This document shows positions 17,801-25,516 of a stretch of DNA of 43,354 nt, piece after piece; positions within the stretch are counted from its first letter, which is position 1; each line of letters begins with the position of its first letter. Location of the stretch: assembly GCA_030595125.1 (NCBI GenBank), contig JAUVDV010000047.1, positions 1-43,354 on the forward strand. The letters run 5' to 3'. A program made the translations under genes and the position numbers. This DNA is from Deltaproteobacteria bacterium (GTDB taxonomy: Bacteria; Myxococcota_A; Polyangia; JAAYKL01). Below the pieces are notes generated by a model that was given only the letters and a program-made list of their open reading frames with translations, ran no database searches and was not told the origin of the DNA.

Positions 17801-19099
17801 CTGCTACCGAGGGGCTCTCTCGAGCGGTTCGAGGCTCTGTCCCGGCGCCAGCGTTGCCTTCAGGATCTCGGCCACCACGCGGATCGAAAAGAAGCGATTT
17901 CGGAAATGATCGCCCTGGCAGCCGATCTCGAGGACCGGTCCTTGCAAGCCGAGGCGGCGAATCGCATGGCCCAGCTCCAGTATGACATGGCGGATTTCGA
18001 AGACTGCGCCGAAACGATATCCCGGTCGCTGGAGCTCGGAATGATCGCCGACAACCCGATGGAGCAAATACAAAGTTTGAGGCTCCTTGCCTACGTCTCC
18101 ATCGAGGTGAGCGACATGGGCAAGGCGCTCGACTGCTGCAATCGCGCCCTCGCGATCATCCCCCGGGATCGCGGCGGCTTGTACTCGAGGGGCCGCATCC
18201 TCGGCATCAAGGGTCTGGTGTTGCTGCACCAGGGCGACCTGGAGCGATCCCCGGCGTGCCTGGCCGAGGCCCTGGTGATCCTCCGTCGCCTTGGCAGGCG
18301 CAGAAACGAGTCCACGGTGCTGAGCAACCTGGCGCTCCTGGCCCAGGCTCGTGGCAACCTCGCCGAGGGAATCGATTTTCTCGAACGGGCAATCCTCATA
18401 GATCGGGCGAACCGCGATGTGAGCGCCCGCGGCCGCAAGCTCACAGCCACCGGGTGGATATACATGGAGATGGGAGACTTCGACAGCGGTCGGGCCCTCC
18501 TCGAGGAGGGCAGGCACATCTGCCAGGAGAACCGTGAGCCCATAGGAGAAGTGGAGGCCGATCTGGGGATGGCCAATCTCTATCTCGTCAAATCGGATCC
18601 AGAGGGCGCCCACGATATCCTCGACGAGGTGGCGGGCCGGGGGTTCGTCTCGCGAAGCAGAATCCTCCTCACACGTCACCGGCAATTAATGTCCCGGACC
18701 ATGCTGGATCTGGGAGATCCGGGCGGCGCCCTGGAGTCGGCGAACGAGGCGCAGGACATGGCGCGAAAGGCCGGGATGACCGGAGAAATCGCACACGGCC
18801 TCATCCACCGGGGGCTCGCCCTGTTACGCGCGGGCAAACCGCGCGAGGCGCTTGACGCGACAGACGAAATTGAGGATCTCATTGGGGAGTTCGGCGGGGT
18901 GAGGCGCTCGGAAATGATCTGGTACCACCGGGCGCGGATTCTCCACGCCGCAAAAGAACCCGACCTCGCTGCGCGAGCGCTGGCAAGAGCGAGAGCGGAG
19001 ATGGAGCGAAAGAGAGCCCTGATCGCCCGGAGCCGCCAGAAGACGTTCTACGACAATCACCCACTCATCAACGCCATCGTCGGGGGACTGCCCGATTGA
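14849..19099 (+). CDS. Multidomain Ser/Thr protein kinase: kinase, cyclase-like pseudo-domain, STAND-type ATPase, TPR
   Basis: The 1416-aa cytoplasmic protein has a kinase domain near residues 13-290: G-loop GSGGMAEVF (22-30), Lys47/48, catalytic loop HCDVSPQN (151-158, Asp153, Asn158), DFG 171-173 and YMSPEQ. The usual HRD Arg is Cys, so activation-loop control may differ. Residues about 350-525 resemble a class III nucleotide cyclase (DGLRIYLGLPHSSMEDA) but lack the metal-binding Asp residues. An AAA/STAND ATPase begins near 541 with Walker A GELGIGKTRL (about 570-579) and Walker B LVIENAHWMD near 695. Tetratricopeptide repeats fill about 950-1400. The GTG at 14849 was chosen because it couples to the preceding gene; an ATG 21 nt downstream is an alternative. 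The architecture is typical of Myxococcota PknK/transcription-ATPase-like kinases. Confidence 0.9.
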   Translation: MNDTPITMAQSFGRYTVIRKIGSGGMAEVFLARSRGAQGTEKLLVIKKIHPALASNARFIEMFVDEARVTMRLNHSNIVQVYAFEQIQGDHFLAMEYVDGGDLHEILTAAARLNKRLPFGISAFITAEVAKGLDYAHSRKDDQSQPLDIVHCDVSPQNTLISSDGAVKVTDFGIARARWLHEEKFGEIKGKLRYMSPEQARGLPVDRRSDVFSLGVMLHEMLVGRALISLEDDVDPMPIVREGVHPSPSEVDPSIPGELDEVARRAMAVDPVDRYESAREMAQALVRYLHKESTIYDSAGLETWIEENMPARLFGDPQPEMEDCTTERSSIVSTSDEEETVPLRPLGEVEKRVVVIVTARLLIEAQPGRAAVDIELKRLAAEIAYKADGLLEDIPDGLRIYLGLPHSSMEDAIRGLRLASDLMDATRAVSRDHRLRIDASAAVNRGFVSCRRVRSTEQPSFQPEPGLTNMSSNLLASANVGEIVAGGGVYRLTRRDYKFSAPRSSIAGEDASTDEVGFKVYRVEGARSRRERSQPRKDSGAFLGRDLEIGRLRNIMDQAFEGKTRFLKVVGELGIGKTRLVQQFLEDRKESVIEVESLFVERHSPLATVAAAIRATLNIGDDGPVSNLDEILEPALGSAPNYLRRQGLLFSDVLSSPDRTWAMADGRQRELIRRVGFGLGVLLSRACAHGGAILVIENAHWMDGQSADVLAELASLDSELPILVLLLGRLETLSDRAIAGLEKLEVAELPDPLIKQLVVEHLGAGKDMEVISDQITGRAQGNPFFAGEIIDSLIERGIITPVTTASGGADGIKYRQTRPGAIRLPTTMEGLAASRIDALGPLDRTTLRAASAIGAVFTIETLRGLVGKRVQEEVRSLVEQGFLVEMSPDEGTATTYRFRKAMMREAAYGGLSREDRHRIHQTMSEELISGENTGEAVPFTRIAWHLEHGSDHTRAGEYYLKGGEAAMDVYSNRRALRLFDRALDLLPRGSLERFEALSRRQRCLQDLGHHADRKEAISEMIALAADLEDRSLQAEAANRMAQLQYDMADFEDCAETISRSLELGMIADNPMEQIQSLRLLAYVSIEVSDMGKALDCCNRALAIIPRDRGGLYSRGRILGIKGLVLLHQGDLERSPACLAEALVILRRLGRRRNESTVLSNLALLAQARGNLAEGIDFLERAILIDRANRDVSARGRKLTATGWIYMEMGDFDSGRALLEEGRHICQENREPIGEVEADLGMANLYLVKSDPEGAHDILDEVAGRGFVSRSRILLTRHRQLMSRTMLDLGDPGGALESANEAQDMARKAGMTGEIAHGLIHRGLALLRAGKPREALDATDEIEDLIGEFGGVRRSEMIWYHRARILHAAKEPDLAARALARARAEMERKRALIARSRQKTFYDNHPLINAIVGGLPD

Positions 19100-19192
19100 G
19101 CAGGAAAGCCTGGTTGAATAACTGGCAACCCGATGCCTATCGGTGTAAACCGGTTTCGATGTAACCAGCGAAAAAATTCGGGAGAAGACGCC

Positions 19193-20197
19193 ATGCAGGA
19201 AAACATGATCTTCGTTATCGGTCCTCCGCGATCGGGCTCCACGATGCTCCAACGAATGCTCGGGTCCCATTCGCAAATCTACACACACCCGGAGCCTCAC
19301 ATCGTCACTCCGCTGGCCCACCTGGGCTATTTCGACAACGTGGACAAGGCGCCCTTCGATCACATAAACGCTGCGGTGGCCGTCCGCGAATACGTGGATG
19401 ATCTGCCGGGCCAGGAAGAGGACTACCTCGACGCGTGCCGGGCGTACCTGGACGTTTTATACGGTCGCATGCTGAAAAAGAGCGGCGTTAAAATGATGCT
19501 CGACAAGACCCCCGCTTACGGCCTGGTGTTACCGTTCCTCTCCGCGGTCTACCCGGAGGCCAAGTACATAGTCCTCACCCGCCATCCGCTGGCGGTGCTC
19601 TCCTCCTTTGCCAACTCTTTTTTCGAGGGCGACATGGATGCGGCCGTGGAGTTCAACGACATCCTGGGACGATATGTTCCCGCCATGGCCGATTTCCTGC
19701 GCTCGGACAAGGTGGCTTTTCACCAGATACGCTACGAGGATCTCGTCAGGGAGCCCGAGGCGCGGATGGCTGAAATCTTCGAGTTCCTCGGGCTACCCAA
19801 CGAGGAGGGCGCGGTCGACTACGGAAAGCACAACCACGTTGTAAAGAGCTACGGGGATCCCAAGGCGAGCCGGGAATCGAGGCCGACCACCAAGTCCGTG
19901 AGCGCGTGGGCGGTGGACCTGGCCAACGACGAGCACAAGCTGGAAATCGCAAGGCGGATGGTGGAGCCGCTCGATCCGACGGACGTGGAGATCTGGGGTT
20001 ACGACAAGTCGACCCTGTTCGACAAGGTGGCGCAGGCGAAGGGCGAAAAGCCGAAAAAAGACAAGAAATGGAAGTGGAATTCCTACCGCATGAAACGCAA
20101 GATGTTCATGTCTCTCAAGAAGGATATCCATTCAAGCGCGCGAGGCCGTTTGATAAAGCGCGTCAAGTATTTCTGCGACGTGTTGCTCAGGGAATGA
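19193..20197 (+). CDS. PAPS-dependent sulfotransferase family protein
   Basis: The 334-aa protein has an N-terminal GPPRSGSTM (residues 10-18), matching the 5'-phosphosulfate-binding loop, and VLTRHPLAVLSSF further on as the 3'-phosphate-binding segment. Such enzymes transfer sulfate from PAPS to a carbohydrate, lipid or peptide hydroxyl. The start is the ATG at 19193, because GGAGA lies 7 nt upstream and the signature begins immediately; an earlier in-frame start at 19133 adds 20 unlikely residues. The C-terminus is strongly basic (KKDKKWKWNSYRMKRK), which could bind membranes or acidic substrates. The acceptor is unknown. The preceding kinase gene ends 93 nt upstream. Confidence 0.85.
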   Translation: MQENMIFVIGPPRSGSTMLQRMLGSHSQIYTHPEPHIVTPLAHLGYFDNVDKAPFDHINAAVAVREYVDDLPGQEEDYLDACRAYLDVLYGRMLKKSGVKMMLDKTPAYGLVLPFLSAVYPEAKYIVLTRHPLAVLSSFANSFFEGDMDAAVEFNDILGRYVPAMADFLRSDKVAFHQIRYEDLVREPEARMAEIFEFLGLPNEEGAVDYGKHNHVVKSYGDPKASRESRPTTKSVSAWAVDLANDEHKLEIARRMVEPLDPTDVEIWGYDKSTLFDKVAQAKGEKPKKDKKWKWNSYRMKRKMFMSLKKDIHSSARGRLIKRVKYFCDVLLRE

Positions 20198-20232
20198 TTG
20201 CACATTAGTCCTGGCGGCCTTAAAATCAAATA

Positions 20233-21036
20233 ATGACAAAGAGACAGCCTGCGGTGGCCGGGTTCTTTTACCCGGGTGCGAGGGATTCCCTTCTTCGCGA
20301 GGTGGACGACTACCTGAAAGCAGTCGAAGACCCCGTAGAGGCGAAGATGGTGGTGCTTCCCCACGCGGGATACATCTACTCCGGGGCCACTGCGGGGAAA
20401 ACCGCAGCCATGGTGAACGTGCCCAAAAGGGTGATCCTTCTGGGACCCAAACACCGGCGGATGGGCGCGCGGGCGGCCGTGTCCTCGTCGGACGAGTGGA
20501 ACTTTCCTTTTGGAAATGTGCCGGTGGATCGGGAGCTGGCGGATCTCATTGTCGATCATACGGATCTCGAATTGGACGATCTAGCCCACCGGGAAGAACA
20601 CTCTCTGGAGGTTCAGGTTCCATTCCTGTGGAGGCGCAATCCTGATCTCGCGCTGACCCCCGTGGCCCTCGGAATACACAACCTGGATGAACTGAAAGCC
20701 GTGGGCGAGGGTATCGCCAGGGCCATCTCGAAACTGGACGAGCCAGTGCTCATCGCAGCGTCCACGGACATGTCGCATCAGGTTCCCATCGACCAGGCCA
20801 AGCAAATGGATCACATGGCCATCGACAAGATCCTCGCGCTCAACCCGACGGGTCTCTACGACACCGTCTTTGCCAACAACATATCGATGTGCGGCGTGAT
20901 CCCCACAACAGCGGCCCTCTTTGCGGCCAACGCTTGCGGGGCTTCAAGGGCAAAGCTCGTCAAGTACACTACCTCTGCGGACGCAACCGGAGACACCTCC
21001 AGCGTCGTCGGTTACGCGGGCATTATTGTAGAATGA
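20233..21036 (+). CDS. MEMO1-family protein (AmmeMemoRadiSam system protein B)
   Basis: The 267-aa protein is recognisable from RQPAVAGFFYPG at the start, VVLPHAGYIYSG, ILLGPKHRRMG, EEHSLEVQVPFLW, STDMSHQVP and the C-terminal GDTSSVVGYAG. The family fold is related to class III extradiol dioxygenases, with conserved His residues forming a metal site. In bacteria it usually travels with an AMMECR1-domain protein and a radical SAM protein. Neither partner is adjacent here, so this copy is an orphan within the window. The reaction is not established from sequence. It sits 35 nt after the sulfotransferase gene, so they may be co-transcribed. Confidence 0.9.
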   Translation: MTKRQPAVAGFFYPGARDSLLREVDDYLKAVEDPVEAKMVVLPHAGYIYSGATAGKTAAMVNVPKRVILLGPKHRRMGARAAVSSSDEWNFPFGNVPVDRELADLIVDHTDLELDDLAHREEHSLEVQVPFLWRRNPDLALTPVALGIHNLDELKAVGEGIARAISKLDEPVLIAASTDMSHQVPIDQAKQMDHMAIDKILALNPTGLYDTVFANNISMCGVIPTTAALFAANACGASRAKLVKYTTSADATGDTSSVVGYAGIIVE

Positions 21037-21053
21037 ACGGTTGGGACCGAGCA

Positions 21054-23582
21054 TCAGGGAAAACTGAGCATAGCCTCCAAAAGATTTGAGGATCCGGCCG
21101 TCAACCCGACGGTCTCACAGCCGCAACCACCCGAGTTGTTGTCTGTTCCACCGTCTGAAATACCAGCATCCACACTTTCCAGACCCTCGGAACACACTCC
21201 ATCGATACAAAGATCGCTGGAACACTCTTCATCCTCAATACACACTTCGCCCAGAGCCAGAGACCTGAGCATTACACCTCTTGTTCTCGCGGCGCGAAAT
21301 TCCGGATCAGGCATATATCGGCAATGGACTACCAGAGTTCTTCCAAGCCCATCCGATGCCATGGCCATTGACGCCACGTCCGAATCCGACTCTTCGACAA
21401 GCGCTATTCCCTCCGGATCGCGAACAGTCCCATCCGGGGAGACCCGGGTTGCCCAGATACTGCTTTTTTCATCAATATCTACTTGCTGGTCGATCCAGCT
21501 GACGACAAAGTCCGTTCCGTCAAAAACAACCTTTACGCTCGGGATGGACAGGCCCATATCTGCAATGAGAAATCCTCCCTGGTCCAGGACTTCGCCAGTG
21601 GAAGAGATTCTGGTCCCATAGATATCAGTTCCTGTTTGATCGAAATAACGCGAGTCTCTCCAGACAACCAGCCAATTTTCTCCATCGAACGCGGCGGATG
21701 CATCGACCTGCGCACCTGGAAACATGCATACTTCTATGGGTTCCGCGTCCAGAACGTCTCCGTCGGGGCGAACTCTGACAGCGAACAACTTGGTGTTGTT
21801 CACAAACACATCCCCGTAATCTCTGTTAAAAACGACCAGGTAGAGATCATCTCCAAATGAAATTGTTATATCTTCTTCGGCAGTTTCTTCCTCGGAAATA
21901 GGAAAGCCGTCGATATCGAGCACCTGACCTTCAGAGGTAATGCGCCCTCCCCAGAGATGCTCGGTTCCATCGTATTTTGAATGTTCCCAGGCAACCAGGC
22001 TCATACCATCTCCTCCTGAAGCAATGTATGGCGAAGACATATCGATGCTGGCATCGCAGACATGGTAGGGAGCCGAATCCACAATTTCTCCTGTTGCTGT
22101 CAGCCGGGAAGACAAAATGTGCGAAATTTTTGGTGGACCGAAGGTTATCAGATCATGCCAGACTGCCGAGAAGTACTGTCCATCGAAGGAGAGCCGGGTA
22201 CTTTCCAGGGGCGCCGCGTTCTTCGAGGCCATCAACGGATTTCCATCTACATCAAAAACCCTTGTGTAAGCGAAAGAATCATCTGTTTCATTTTTTCTGG
22301 TGTCCCACCATGAAACGAGAAACTGCTCACCATTGAAACCAACCTCCGAATAGTATTGGGAATTTGCGGACAGGCTTACCATGAACCCATCGGCATCAAT
22401 CAGAGTACCGTCAGTAGCGATCCGACTGGCAAAAATATCTCCATATCCCCATGTTCCAAAGTACATGTTGCCGCCAAACCCGAGAGAGGGCGTGTCGGGC
22501 CCATTTGAAGAATCATCCAGCTCGGTGCCTTGTGAGTCCGGGATAGAACCATCAGCAGAAACGCGTGTCCCCATGGGTTTCCAGTGAGAATTCTGTCGAT
22601 CACTCCAGATAACGTACCAATCTGAACCGTCCGAAGCCACATCCGGGTAATACTGCTCGTCAACCTCGGAGCTGATTTCAATGGGTGTTGCGTCCAGAAT
22701 GTTGAAATCACCTGTCACTCTTGCGCCGACCACATCTGCATCCGTCATGTGGTCACGCTGGCAAACAACAAGGTAATTGACGCCGTTGGAGGCTACCCCG
22801 GCCCGACCGTTGCTCGGCTCCTCAACAATGACAGGCTGACCATCGGGATCCTGCACAACACCGTCTGTCGAGATCCGCGCGGCCCACGTGTTTTGCCCCC
22901 ATCCACCCCCGCGTTCATCGTTCCAGACCACGAGGCAACCATCGTCGCCACAATCCACATCGGGCCCACCCTGATAACCGGCAGCACCGCAAATGGTAAA
23001 TATTTCGTCATCGACCAGGGAACCGTCCGAAGCGATCCGGGCACCGAAAATGTCCAACTCCGGGCCTGCAACGTCAATCCTATCACTCCAGACAAGAATT
23101 GAATTGGTGCCGTCAAATGCAAGAGAAGGATCATCCTGAAACGTCACTGTCTCCACTACGGGGAAACCGTCGGGATCCAGCACGACACCTGACGGGCTTA
23201 CTCGCGCACCCCATAAATCGCTGTAACTGGTTGCAAAATTTCTCGAATCCACCCAGACAACCAACCAGTTAAGGCCGTCGAACACAACAGTGGGATCGGT
23301 CTGAAACTCATCCACGCCCGTAGCAATGGGAAACCCCGTAGCGTCAATAGTGTTTCCGTCGGCGCTTACCCGAATCCCCCATATGTCATCCTTGATACTC
23401 GAATTAATCCAGACAACGAGCCAATCTGTTCCGTTGAACGCCGCAGCGCTCTCTTCCTGACAACCGCCCATTGGACCTTCCAGGATTTCATCTATCGGAA
23501 ACTCTTCACCGACCTTGGCCGCCGATGCATTCAATGTGACCAAAAACATCACAATGAAAAAGGATGGTGTCGCAAATTTCAT
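21054..23582 (-). CDS. Large secreted repeat protein, probable beta-propeller-like, with Cys-rich C-terminus
   Basis: The 842-aa exported protein has a signal peptide (MKFATPSFFIVMFLVTLNASA) followed by more than ten degenerate repeats of about 50 residues. Their core is a Phe-Asp-Gly-x-Asn/Asp-Trp-Leu-Val-Val-Trp-x-Asp-x-Arg pattern, with a second motif Arg-Val/Ile-Ser-x-Asp-Gly. This suggests beta-sheet blades. The C-terminus carries a Cys-rich motif (EECSSDLCIDGVC), an Asp/Gly linker and GGCGCETVGL, which resembles the start of a MYXO-CTERM sorting tail but stops before any hydrophobic segment or Arg cluster. The ATG at 23582 was chosen because a promoter at 23616-23644 would start transcription near the earlier in-frame TTG at 23615. 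Its base composition is visibly more AT-rich than its neighbours. The function is unknown, probably cell-surface or extracellular. Confidence 0.75.
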   Translation of the reverse strand: MKFATPSFFIVMFLVTLNASAAKVGEEFPIDEILEGPMGGCQEESAAAFNGTDWLVVWINSSIKDDIWGIRVSADGNTIDATGFPIATGVDEFQTDPTVVFDGLNWLVVWVDSRNFATSYSDLWGARVSPSGVVLDPDGFPVVETVTFQDDPSLAFDGTNSILVWSDRIDVAGPELDIFGARIASDGSLVDDEIFTICGAAGYQGGPDVDCGDDGCLVVWNDERGGGWGQNTWAARISTDGVVQDPDGQPVIVEEPSNGRAGVASNGVNYLVVCQRDHMTDADVVGARVTGDFNILDATPIEISSEVDEQYYPDVASDGSDWYVIWSDRQNSHWKPMGTRVSADGSIPDSQGTELDDSSNGPDTPSLGFGGNMYFGTWGYGDIFASRIATDGTLIDADGFMVSLSANSQYYSEVGFNGEQFLVSWWDTRKNETDDSFAYTRVFDVDGNPLMASKNAAPLESTRLSFDGQYFSAVWHDLITFGPPKISHILSSRLTATGEIVDSAPYHVCDASIDMSSPYIASGGDGMSLVAWEHSKYDGTEHLWGGRITSEGQVLDIDGFPISEEETAEEDITISFGDDLYLVVFNRDYGDVFVNNTKLFAVRVRPDGDVLDAEPIEVCMFPGAQVDASAAFDGENWLVVWRDSRYFDQTGTDIYGTRISSTGEVLDQGGFLIADMGLSIPSVKVVFDGTDFVVSWIDQQVDIDEKSSIWATRVSPDGTVRDPEGIALVEESDSDVASMAMASDGLGRTLVVHCRYMPDPEFRAARTRGVMLRSLALGEVCIEDEECSSDLCIDGVCSEGLESVDAGISDGGTDNNSGGCGCETVGLTAGSSNLLEAMLSFP

Positions 23583-23615
23583 GAGGTTTGCTATTGTCCC
23601 CCTAACTACCGTCAA

Positions 23616-23644
23616 ATTTTATTCGGTATCCTTGACGTCGTCAA
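23616..23644 (-). promoter_or_regulatory. Sigma70-type promoter with overlapping inverted repeat, for the 842-aa secreted protein
   Basis: On the minus strand, TTGACG (23639-23644) is followed after 17 nt by TAAAAT (23616-23621). The -35 lies within TTGAC-GAC-GTCAA, an inverted repeat that could bind a dimeric regulator. The predicted start of transcription is near 23609, which supports the ATG at 23582 as the initiation codon. Confidence 0.6.
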
Positions 23645-23658
23645 TCTTGCAGGGGTGA

Positions 23659-24786
23659 TCAATCAGCCTCGGCGGGTTTGGTTTCGGCCTCTTTTGCGGC
23701 CTCTTTCTTCATCTTCTTGCGAACTTCTTTCGCCTCGTCGTCGAGGAGCCAGGTCTTTTGCAAAGCCTTCAGAACGACGGACAGTTCGCGCATTGTGATG
23801 ACCATCTCCCGACTCATGGCAGGGATCTCCGGCCCGATCTTGGCCATCTGACTTGCCAGAAGAGCCATGTTATCGATGAGCCCCTCGAGCTTCTCCGCAT
23901 CCGTGAGCTTGTCCATGGACGTGAGCATGCGGTCCATGCGACCGTCGTTCATGAGCCTGTTGGCCCCCGCGAGGGTCGTCTGGAGATCGCCTCCCTCTTC
24001 CACCATGGTGTCCAGGTTCTTCGCGGTGACGTTCATCTGGTCGATCATGGCGAGGACCTTGTCCGGCTCGAAGGTCTTGCTCATGTTGCGCATGACCTTC
24101 CTCATGTTGGGATCGTTGAACACCTTGTCCGCCCCGTGGAACGTGCGTTTGAGCGCCGGATCCTTGATCAGGGCGGCCACGGGCTCGTTTATCTCGCCGA
24201 GCAGGTGGTTCACCTTCTGCATGGTGGGTCCAAGCTCGTCGAAGGCCTCCACCATGCGCTCCATCCGATTGTTCTCCTCCAGCTTTTCGAGCAACACCTC
24301 CAGGGAGCTGACCGCTCGATCCATGGTCTCCAGGTAATTGCCCAGATCCACGTCCGCCACCGCGTCGAGGATATCGAGTGGCTCGTCAGCGGTTATGGTC
24401 GCGCCGGGCGGGAGCTTTTCGCCCTTTTTCAGAGGAGATTCGAGCTGGATCCTCTTCTCGCCGATCCCCAGAAGTCTGCGAATCACCGCCTTGCTCCCGC
24501 GTTGAACCCGAAAGGCGTGCTCCTCGAGGATGATCAACTCCACGTTGATGCGGTTGTCGTCCATGATGGTCAGATCCCCGATCTCGCCCACCTCGATACC
24601 GGACAGCAGCACCGGCGACCCGGGCCTCAATCCCTCGCCGCGCATCACGTATGTGTGAAAGGTAACCCTCGGCGCAAACCACTTGTTCTGTATCGCCGCG
24701 CCCACCACGAACACAATCACCAGCGCCAGGGACATGACCAGAAACAGTCCGGCCATCCGCTCGCGATATGTGAGATGTATCTTCAA
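23659..24786 (-). CDS. mlaD: MCE-domain substrate-binding protein of an Mla-type lipid transporter
   Basis: The 375-aa protein has one N-terminal membrane anchor (about residues 11-33) and an MCE domain (about 40-130) with VMRGEGLRPGSPVLLSGIEVGEI. A long alpha-helical or coiled region follows with many Met/Asp/Glu heptads, and the C-terminus is charged (KKMKKEAAKEAETK). MCE proteins form periplasmic hexamers that shuttle phospholipid or other hydrophobic molecules between inner and outer membranes. The start codon is TTG at 24786 with GAGGAG upstream. It is the last gene of mlaE-F-D. The helical tail is longer than in E. coli MlaD and more like needle-forming MCE proteins. Confidence 0.9.
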   Translation of the reverse strand: MKIHLTYRERMAGLFLVMSLALVIVFVVGAAIQNKWFAPRVTFHTYVMRGEGLRPGSPVLLSGIEVGEIGDLTIMDDNRINVELIILEEHAFRVQRGSKAVIRRLLGIGEKRIQLESPLKKGEKLPPGATITADEPLDILDAVADVDLGNYLETMDRAVSSLEVLLEKLEENNRMERMVEAFDELGPTMQKVNHLLGEINEPVAALIKDPALKRTFHGADKVFNDPNMRKVMRNMSKTFEPDKVLAMIDQMNVTAKNLDTMVEEGGDLQTTLAGANRLMNDGRMDRMLTSMDKLTDAEKLEGLIDNMALLASQMAKIGPEIPAMSREMVITMRELSVVLKALQKTWLLDDEAKEVRKKMKKEAAKEAETKPAEAD

Positions 24787-24799
24787 CCTTGCGCTCTCC

Positions 24800-25516
24800 T
24801 CAAGCGATTCCCTTGTCGTGCAGACGCGAGTATTTGATTATCTCGCCGCCCTCGTCACCGAACCATTCCTCGAATTCGGGATTTCTACGAGAGAGGCATA
24901 TCGCCACGGCCGCGTCAACCGTCTTTCGATAGTCGCGAAATCTCGACCACGCTGTCCCACGGCCTCGATCCATCTCCCAATCACCTATCCCTTCGAGAAC
25001 CAGCCACCGGGGTCGCAGCACCATCGCACGAGCCAGGCACGTGCGCCAGCGGGTCGCGCCGTCCACATTATGGGGTAACATATTAGCCACATTGTCCAGG
25101 GCGAACTCATCGAGACAGCGATCGATGCGGCTCGTCTCGTCCGCGATGGAGAGGTTGCCATGGACAGACACGGGAAGGGCGATGTTATCCCTGATGGTAC
25201 GGTTCGACAGGAGGCCGCCGTATCCCTGCACGAATCCCAGCCGTACCCTCAAACGCTGTACGTCGCGGTAGCTGAGCTTGTTGACGTTTTCGTCCAGGAT
25301 CTCCACCGTCCCCTGCTCGGGGGTGGAGAGGCTGGCCAGAATACGCGCCAGCCGGCCCGATGGATCGATCGGGGGATCGGGTCCATCCGGGATCAACGCC
25401 ACTCCCTGTCCCTGGTAAAGTCTCAAGGATTCGATGGACCAGACGACGGGCCCGGTGTCGAACCAGATGCCGTCGGTCAGCCTGAGAATCGGGGTCTCGT
25501 TCTCGTGTCGATTCAA
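24800..25516 (-). CDS. Degenerate MlaF-like ABC ATPase subunit (predicted pseudo-ATPase)
   Basis: Position and overall alignment place this 238-aa protein as the ATPase of the Mla transporter, between MlaE and MlaD. Conserved framework remains, such as GRLARILASLSTPEQGTVEI, RLRVRLGFVQGYGGLLSNRT, IRDNIALPVSVHG and CLARAMVLRPRWLVLE. The catalytic motifs do not. Walker A (about 43-55) lacks GxxGxGK(S/T), the signature LSGG reads VDGA (151-154), Walker B ends LVLEGIG where LLLDEPT is expected, and the H-loop His is absent (CLSRRN). The Q-loop Gln also appears shifted or lost. No stop or frameshift interrupts it. Initiation is a TTG at 25516 overlapping the mlaE stop (TTGA) after a G-rich ribosome site; frame upstream is mlaE read out of frame. 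Confidence 0.8.
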   Translation of the reverse strand: MNRHENETPILRLTDGIWFDTGPVVWSIESLRLYQGQGVALIPDGPDPPIDPSGRLARILASLSTPEQGTVEILDENVNKLSYRDVQRLRVRLGFVQGYGGLLSNRTIRDNIALPVSVHGNLSIADETSRIDRCLDEFALDNVANMLPHNVDGATRWRTCLARAMVLRPRWLVLEGIGDWEMDRGRGTAWSRFRDYRKTVDAAVAICLSRRNPEFEEWFGDEGGEIIKYSRLHDKGIA

